Source: Rhyacichthys aspro (lineage: Eukaryota > Chordata > Actinopteri > Gobiiformes > Rhyacichthyidae). Taken from it: a stretch of DNA of 64,000 nt. Shown here one piece after another: positions 61,801 to 64,000 of this stretch. The stretch spans positions 16,945,812-17,009,811 of the forward strand of contig CM072161.1 in NCBI GenBank assembly GCA_036850595.1. The letters run 5' to 3'. Both the position numbers and the translations under genes were made by a program. The notes below the pieces were generated by a model. That model saw only the letters and a list, made by a program, of their open reading frames with translations. It was not told the origin of the DNA and made no database searches. The stretch's first letter is position 1; every line of letters starts with the position of its first letter.

Positions 61801-63525
61801 AGCCTCAACCCAAACACCATTCTCATGTAAATGATCCCTAAAACCCAACTGAATCTTATTGTTTTCCATGAACAGCCTTTAAGTGTGACCCCTGTAATAA
61901 ACTGCCAATTGTCTAACCCCATCTCACACCAAAGGCAAAATAAAAGAAAGAAGCCATTCCTATAGAGTATTTAGAGGTATTTGAGGATAAGTTTGCTTTG
62001 AGTCTTTTTTATGTCTGTTGTTAAAGGGGGTCCTTGTCTCACTGTATTTTATAACGTTTGACCTGTGACCTCTGCAGATTTTAAAAGGTTTTGGTCAAGG
62101 ACAGTCAAAACTGGGAGAAAAAAGGGGCAGGGCTCAAGAAGCAATGCTATCCTTTATAGAGATAGAACAAACTGGTTTGAAGGAAATGCATAGTATATTT
62201 TTCTAAGACAGTTTTATGAAACCGTCTACAATGTCTATCAACACAACACAACTGTAAATAGTCTCACAAGATTAGATTCAAGTAGTAAGTGCGTAATGAG
62301 TTTATACAATCAGAGCAGTGCCATGTTGGTTACGTTCGTACCTATAAAACGGTTGCTACATCTTCAAACCTAAAACACGCCTACACCTGTCAGTACTGCC
62401 ACATCATTGGACAAACTGGCCAAGTCTGGCCAGAGTTCAGACCTTGAATACTTTGCTTGAAGCAGGTCAAGATGGATTTTAATGAGTTTGTAAACTCACA
62501 AATCTCATGAGAAATCGTCTGCTATGCAAGGTCAATTTAAAGGCACCATATGAAGGATTTGTAGTGAATGTCTGTAAACAAACCTGGGCCCGCTTCTAGT
62601 TTTGCACATCAGATATTTTTTTCTTGCAGGGAAATGTGCAAAAACTGCCAAAGTCCAGAGGTTGCAATAAGGACACACTGCTCCACAGACTTTCAGTCTA
62701 AATGAACGTTTGTTTTGAAAAGAAAGAGCTGATTGTGATGCACCACTAACACATTTTCTGTAAATAAGCTTTCGTCTTCATCAATGTAAAAGAGTCTGGA
62801 TTACAAATGAGTTTAAGATGCGTGTCTTATTTGTCTTTTCTTTGCTTTCTTCTGAGCCGTGACTGGATGAGAGCTACACACTCAAAACACCCCAAATAAA
62901 ATGGTAAAATAGACCTACTATAACTAATACTATTACTAGTACCCAGCATAAATGTAGAATAAAACTTAAATTCCATTGTACAATGATTATACATTTTATT
63001 TAAGAGAATACTAGACATTATTGCCTACTTCATTTATTTGACTTTCTTATTATAGGCTATTATTAACTGGTTCAGTAATGTTTCTAGTTCATAAACATGT
63101 TGACAGCAAATAGTACCCTTCTTTTTTAGCACTATATGACTGACTATGTGATTATAATTCTTATGCACTAGTAGGTTGTCCTTTGTAGGAGCAGGTTATG
63201 GCGGATAGGAGCTCACCTCCGTCTGCCGGTGGAACATGAGCTCTGAGTCGTGGCTGCTCACGCTCAGTTGCGGGACGCTTTGCAGGTAAACGGGGGACAC
63301 CATCGGCTGCATGACGGGCTGTTGCATCAGGACGAAGGACTGCTGCTGCATGGTGGGCTGCACGGGAACCAGGTACCGCACCGTCTCGTATGAACCGTTC
63401 ACGGCGTAGGGCAGGGGCGACACGGGCCCCGGGGAGATCACCGTGTTGGTTATGGGCTCCGGACTCGCCACGCTCAGAGTCCGGTACGTGGTCGTAGTCG
63501 ACTTCTGACTCGTCTGAACCGACAT
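40724..63525 (-). CDS. pof1b: POF1B-like coiled-coil protein, 12 coding exons, 515 codons to the last sure exon
   Basis: Join in transcript order: 63525-63217, 59382-59302, 49093-48858, 47196-47166, 46386-46306, 46029-45937, 44445-44332, 43876-43724, 43486-43367, 43112-42972, 41273-41203, 40838-40724. All introns are GT-AG and the phases agree, giving 515 uninterrupted codons. In mammals POF1B is an actin-associated protein of epithelial junctions and is linked to premature ovarian failure. The match rests on several blocks. Residues about 175-200 have LDTRYFGELLAEV. Residues 220-262 contain IPKGVTELTKQQIRYLLQ, then DKSMRLLLSTFSSLREEL. Residues 278-470 form a long coiled coil including REEKDREIQNLR. 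The C-terminal block is QYPILGLLSDDYQ followed by KTIVIERT. The N-terminal 125 residues, rich in Ser, Pro, Gln and Met, are poorly conserved. A Glu/Val-rich acidic tract sits at 127-145. Human POF1B is about 589 aa, mostly through a longer N-terminus. The C-terminal end is unresolved. Confidence 0.93.
41203..41273 (-). CDS. pof1b: pof1b exon 11 (residues 454-476)
   Basis: 71 nt, entering in phase 0 and leaving after two bases of codon 477. The acceptor is GTCCCTTTAG and the donor CAAGAG then GTACAG. It encodes the end of the coiled coil, EIKRLLQERNDSSKNV, followed by TKTIITK, equivalent to human RTTITTKK. Confidence 0.9.
41274..42971 (-). other. pof1b intron 10
   Basis: 1.7 kb, AT-rich. Its 41.4-41.6 kb part belongs to an interspersed family that also occurs at 24.7 and 26.7 kb and contains TGTGTTACATAGAA. 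The donor at 42971 is the weak GTCTGT site. No other feature seen. Confidence 0.5.
41440..41580. repeat. Third copy of the TGTGTTACATAGAA repeat family, in pof1b intron 10
   Basis: AATGAAAACACGCTTTACAA and TTTGTGTTACATAGAAG match the 26.7 kb copy. The following TTTTGACATATGACTGATTT matches TTTGACATATAACTGATTTT at about 16265. Confidence 0.5.
42972..43112 (-). CDS. pof1b: pof1b exon 10 (residues 407-453)
   Basis: 141 nt, phase 0, acceptor TTTGTTGCTCAG. It starts SQITRIQTQVTSTTTETSSA and ends with LLAMLEQRQTTITRQEA. The donor I chose (GAAGCG then GTCTGT) is weak. It is nevertheless the only one nearby that keeps the frame and gives RQEAEIKRLLQE with exon 11, which aligns residue by residue with human RQSEELSKLRQE. 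Confidence 0.85.
43367..43486 (-). CDS. pof1b: pof1b exon 9 (residues 367-406)
   Basis: 120 nt, phase 0, acceptor TGTTTTCAG and donor CTCAGG then GTAACC. It contains LSRQYNDQLSSMREEKDREI and then QNLR. It aligns with the human YTEMVKNLRMEKDREICRLR block, confirming the order of coiled-coil exons. Confidence 0.92.
43724..43876 (-). CDS. pof1b: pof1b exon 8 (residues 316-366)
   Basis: 153 nt, phase 0, acceptor TTTGTATGTAG and donor CAAAAG then GTAACT. It encodes a hydrophilic coiled-coil segment with RTLESQLMSS and FKIKELEGMMRALEKENEML. The human counterpart is MEYRLKELEYCKRNLEQENQ. Charge and heptad pattern continue smoothly from exon 7. Confidence 0.9.
44332..44445 (-). CDS. pof1b: pof1b exon 7 (residues 278-315)
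   Basis: 114 nt, phase 0, acceptor AATTCGTAG and donor CTGCAG then GTAGAG. It encodes coiled-coil sequence starting RLESEKESLERDLVFKADQA and ending LLENVRENNRQLQ. This parallels the human MRLEKDLSFKDTQLKEYEELL segment closely in length and register. Confidence 0.9.
44446..45936 (-). other. pof1b intron 6
   Basis: 1.5 kb. The phrase GTTTACATG recurs at about 44750, 45207 and 45610 within otherwise unique-looking sequence. This suggests a decayed interspersed element of about 1 kb occupying most of the intron. No open frame of note. Confidence 0.4.
45937..46029 (-). CDS. pof1b: pof1b exon 6 (residues 247-277)
   Basis: 93 nt, phase 0 at both ends, acceptor GTCTTTAG and donor CTCAGG then GTGAGA. 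It encodes TRLTADKSMRLLLSTFSSLR and EELLHMSEDLR. The first part matches the human MSDKSLRLVLSTFSNIREEL block; the end begins the coiled coil. Confidence 0.92.
46195..46265 (-). repeat. Patch 11 of the repeat, inside pof1b intron 5
   Basis: Contains CCAGGACTAAACCAGGACTT on the plus strand, about 40 bases from exon 5. It therefore sits almost at the donor site of a coding exon. Confidence 0.6.
46306..46386 (-). CDS. pof1b: pof1b exon 5 (residues 220-246)
   Basis: 81 nt, phase 0 at both ends, acceptor ATGTTTGTAG. It encodes VERDDVEALIPKG, then VTELTKQQIRYLLQ, one of the most conserved blocks of POF1B (human IESLIPKGLSEFTKQQIRYILQ). The donor is CTCCAG then GTCAGA. Confidence 0.92.
47166..47196 (-). 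CDS. pof1b: pof1b exon 4 (31-nt microexon-size, residues 209-219)
   Basis: A 31-nt exon between a strong acceptor (TTTCTGCAG) and a donor (TTCAAG then GTAAAT). Its first base completes codon 209 from exon 3, and it then encodes KQLDSSFDFK. This aligns in place with the human KQDFES segment. The phase (2 in, 0 out) fits both neighbours, which makes such a short exon credible. Confidence 0.82.
47197..48857 (-). other. pof1b intron 3
   Basis: 1.7 kb of AT-rich sequence with a short CAG/CAA-rich run near 48585-48605. Short open frames at 47.5-47.75 and 48.5-48.75 kb show no homology I recognise and no frame or splice compatibility with the flanking exons. Confidence 0.6.
48858..49093 (-). CDS. 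pof1b: pof1b exon 3 (residues 131-208)
   Basis: 236 nt, entering in phase 0 and leaving after two bases of codon 209. The acceptor is CCTGTAG and the donor GGAAA then GTGAGT. It opens with an acidic Glu/Val run built from GAG, GAA and GTG codons, then IVNIIQQKPPPVVVKISQTE. It ends with the highly conserved LDTRYFGELLAEVYRKN, matching the human LDPRYFGELLADLSRKN block. This is the first strongly diagnostic exon of the gene. Confidence 0.92.
51025..51080 (+). repeat. Patch 12 of the GGTTTAGTCCTG repeat
   Basis: Short patch: TTCCTGGTTCAGTCCTGG, then TTTTGGTTTGATG. Confidence 0.45.
52330..52860 (+). repeat. Patch 13 of the GGTTTAGTCCTG repeat
   Basis: About 530 bases of degenerate units in pof1b intron 2, with TTTAGTCCTGGTTTAGAC, GGTTTAGGCTTGAGTTTAG and many GTCCT/GTCTT variants. 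Confidence 0.8.
53220..53580 (+). repeat. Patch 14 of the GGTTTAGTCCTG repeat
   Basis: Dense units including GGTTTAGTTCTGGTTTAGAC and GGTTTAGTCCTG. It runs directly up to patch 15, which is in the opposite orientation. Confidence 0.75.
53600..53810 (-). repeat. Patch 15 of the repeat (complement orientation)
   Basis: AACCAAGACTAACATG, GGACTAAGGCAGGACC and related complement units lie next to patch 14, forming a degenerate inverted pair. Confidence 0.6.
54560..54960 (+). repeat. Patch 16 of the GGTTTAGTCCTG repeat
   Basis: Units include TTTAGTCCTATTTTAGTCC, GGATTAGTCCTGGTTTTAG and GGGTTTAGTCCGGTTTAATC. Confidence 0.75.
56759..56780. repeat. Poly-T tract
   Basis: Twenty or more consecutive T. 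A poly-A run lies about 90 bases further on (56863-56876). Confidence 0.9.
58060..58210 (-). repeat. Fragment of a teleost interspersed repeat
   Basis: TCCATTCATTTATTCATTC followed by GGGCGGGGTACACTCTGAAT and AATCACAATCTGACACTTAC has the typical wording of the same fish repeat type, read from the other end. Confidence 0.5.
58345..58368. repeat. (TA)n microsatellite
   Basis: About ten uninterrupted TA dinucleotides in pof1b intron 2. Confidence 0.9.
58750..58945 (+). repeat. Second copy of the GCTGGGATAGGCTC repeat
   Basis: TGGGGATTGTCCAGGGCGTA and ATCTGGGATAGGCTCCAGCC, ending GATAAACACTTCATTCATGA, parallel to 22285-22500. Confidence 0.6.
59302..59382 (-). CDS. pof1b: pof1b exon 2 (residues 104-130)
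   Basis: 81 nt, phase 0 at both ends. The acceptor is GTTTTCAG and the donor GAAGAG then GTAAGT, close to consensus. It encodes a serine-rich segment with SSSPMKSPEPSMEEEE, a possible proline-directed phosphorylation cluster that leads into the acidic tract of exon 3. No clear human counterpart was recognised for this part, so the call rests on frame, splice sites and context. Confidence 0.75.
59755..59945 (-). repeat. Patch 17 of the repeat, pof1b intron 1
   Basis: Complement units with CTAAACCCAGCAGTAAACC and AGGTCTAAACCAAGAGC, preceded by an A/AAAAC-rich tract at about 59719-59751. Confidence 0.65.
60486..60508 (+). repeat. (CCAGAA)n short tandem repeat
   Basis: Nearly four units of CCAGAA in pof1b intron 1. 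Confidence 0.85.
61001..61029 (+). repeat. (TTTC)n plus poly-T tract
   Basis: Five TTTC units followed by about eleven T, in pof1b intron 1. Confidence 0.9.
61330..61410 (-). repeat. Patch 18 of the repeat, pof1b intron 1
   Basis: Short complement patch: ATCTAAACCATGGCAAAACC, then GACTAAACCCAGTAC. Confidence 0.5.
63217..63525 (-). CDS. pof1b: pof1b exon 1 (start codon, residues 1-103)
   Basis: The ATG at 63525 has A at -3. The 309 nt end in phase 0 at a consensus donor (ACGGAG then GTGAGC). The product starts MSVQTSQKST and is rich in Ser, Pro, Val and Gln. It includes a Met/Gln/Pro-rich stretch around residues 59-77 (MQQQSFVLMQQPVMQPM). No known domain. The exon and its flank are the most GC- and CpG-rich part of the gene, as expected near a promoter. 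Confidence 0.85.
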
Positions 63526-64000
63526 CTTAGATCAGCCCAGATCCAGAACAAAGCAGTAAGTTTGAAAGTTCCTCCCAAAAAGTCAAAAAGTAGCGGTGTT
63601 TGGATGTGTTTAGTTCAGCGGAGTGGAGACGCACGCAGCCCCAGATGAATGTCTACCTCAGCGGGACACACTAGAGAGAAACGTCCAGACAGAGCAGTCA
63701 TACCACGGAAAGGAAGAGACAAGTCCTGGAGGGAGGCGCCCAGACCTGGATCTAAGAGTTTGTATGCAAATAAAAGGACTTCAAATGGGAGGGGCCCTCA
63801 CTCAACTGGTTCAAGGAAAGTTCAGCGCTTTGGCCTCTAGAAGGTGCCCTAAAACAAAACACTGAGTCAAATTTAGTTAAAGTGAAAAAAGATACATTTT
63901 AGGGCTACACTTAATCCAAGAGAACGACAACCAGAGCCAAAGATAGGACAAATTTATAATATAATGTTTGTGTTTACGAGAACTACATGTAGCCTACTGG
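63526..64000 (-). promoter_or_regulatory. 5' flank and probable promoter region of pof1b
   Basis: Immediately upstream of the ATG the sequence is moderately GC-rich with scattered CpGs. There is no TATA box at a plausible distance on the minus strand. A perfect POU octamer, ATGCAAAT, lies at 63764-63771. The transcription start cannot be fixed from sequence; a 5' UTR of about 50-200 nt is plausible. The final 150 bases are AT-rich with nothing evident. Confidence 0.35.

Larger units (their letters stand above)
59383..63216 (-). other. pof1b intron 1
   Basis: 3.8 kb, GT-AG. It holds a patch of the 12-base dispersed repeat (61330-61410), a TTTC/poly-T tract, a short CCAGAA tandem repeat, and otherwise unremarkable AT-rich DNA. 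A stretch at about 61040-61260 is richer in GC and free of obvious repeats and could be regulatory. I see no further exon. Confidence 0.7.

Noticed and set aside
1..64000. tRNA, rRNA or snRNA genes
   Set aside because: I looked for A/B-box pairs (GGTTCRANNCC type) and conserved rRNA/snRNA phrases and found no convincing set; isolated GTTCAAATCC-like words lack the rest of a tRNA.

Overview
This is a window of vertebrate nuclear DNA, most likely from a ray-finned (teleost) fish. It is AT-rich and intron-rich, has no bacterial-style gene packing, and carries DNA-transposon remnants and interspersed repeats of teleost type. The two recognisable proteins are clear orthologues of vertebrate genes but differ substantially from the mammalian ones. 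I cannot name the species.

Only two protein-coding genes are supported, both on the minus strand. The first is a Sprouty-family gene, best matched to spry3, with a single coding exon at 23411-24286 that continues through a short 5' UTR to a splice acceptor at 24351. The second is pof1b (premature ovarian failure 1B, an epithelial junction/actin-associated coiled-coil protein). I reconstructed it as 12 coding exons running from the ATG at 63525 down to 40724. All exon phases join without a break to give 515 codons, and the 3' end remains uncertain.

Layout: 1-23.4 kb is a gene-poor stretch downstream of spry3, with unique enhancer-like blocks, one Tigger/pogo transposon remnant (11.4-11.9 kb) and several interspersed repeats. 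23.4-24.35 kb is spry3. 24.35-40.7 kb lies between the genes and must hold the spry3 promoter and untranslated first exon(s); it is heavily loaded with repeats, including a second Tigger/pogo remnant in opposite orientation at 28.0-28.6 kb. 40.7-63.5 kb is pof1b, with introns of about 0.24 to 10.2 kb. 63.5-64 kb is its 5' flank.

The most unusual feature is a degenerate dispersed minisatellite based on a 12-base unit, GGTTTAGTCCTG or its complement CAGGACTAAACC. It occurs in at least 18 separate patches in both orientations across the window. Other points of interest are an overlapping upstream ORF and a two-start arrangement in spry3, an ambiguous coding-like island with G-rich repeats at the pof1b 3' end, and good CTCF-like and ZNF143-like motifs. 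The two genes have no evident shared pathway. Their adjacency is of interest because both are X-linked but far apart in human.
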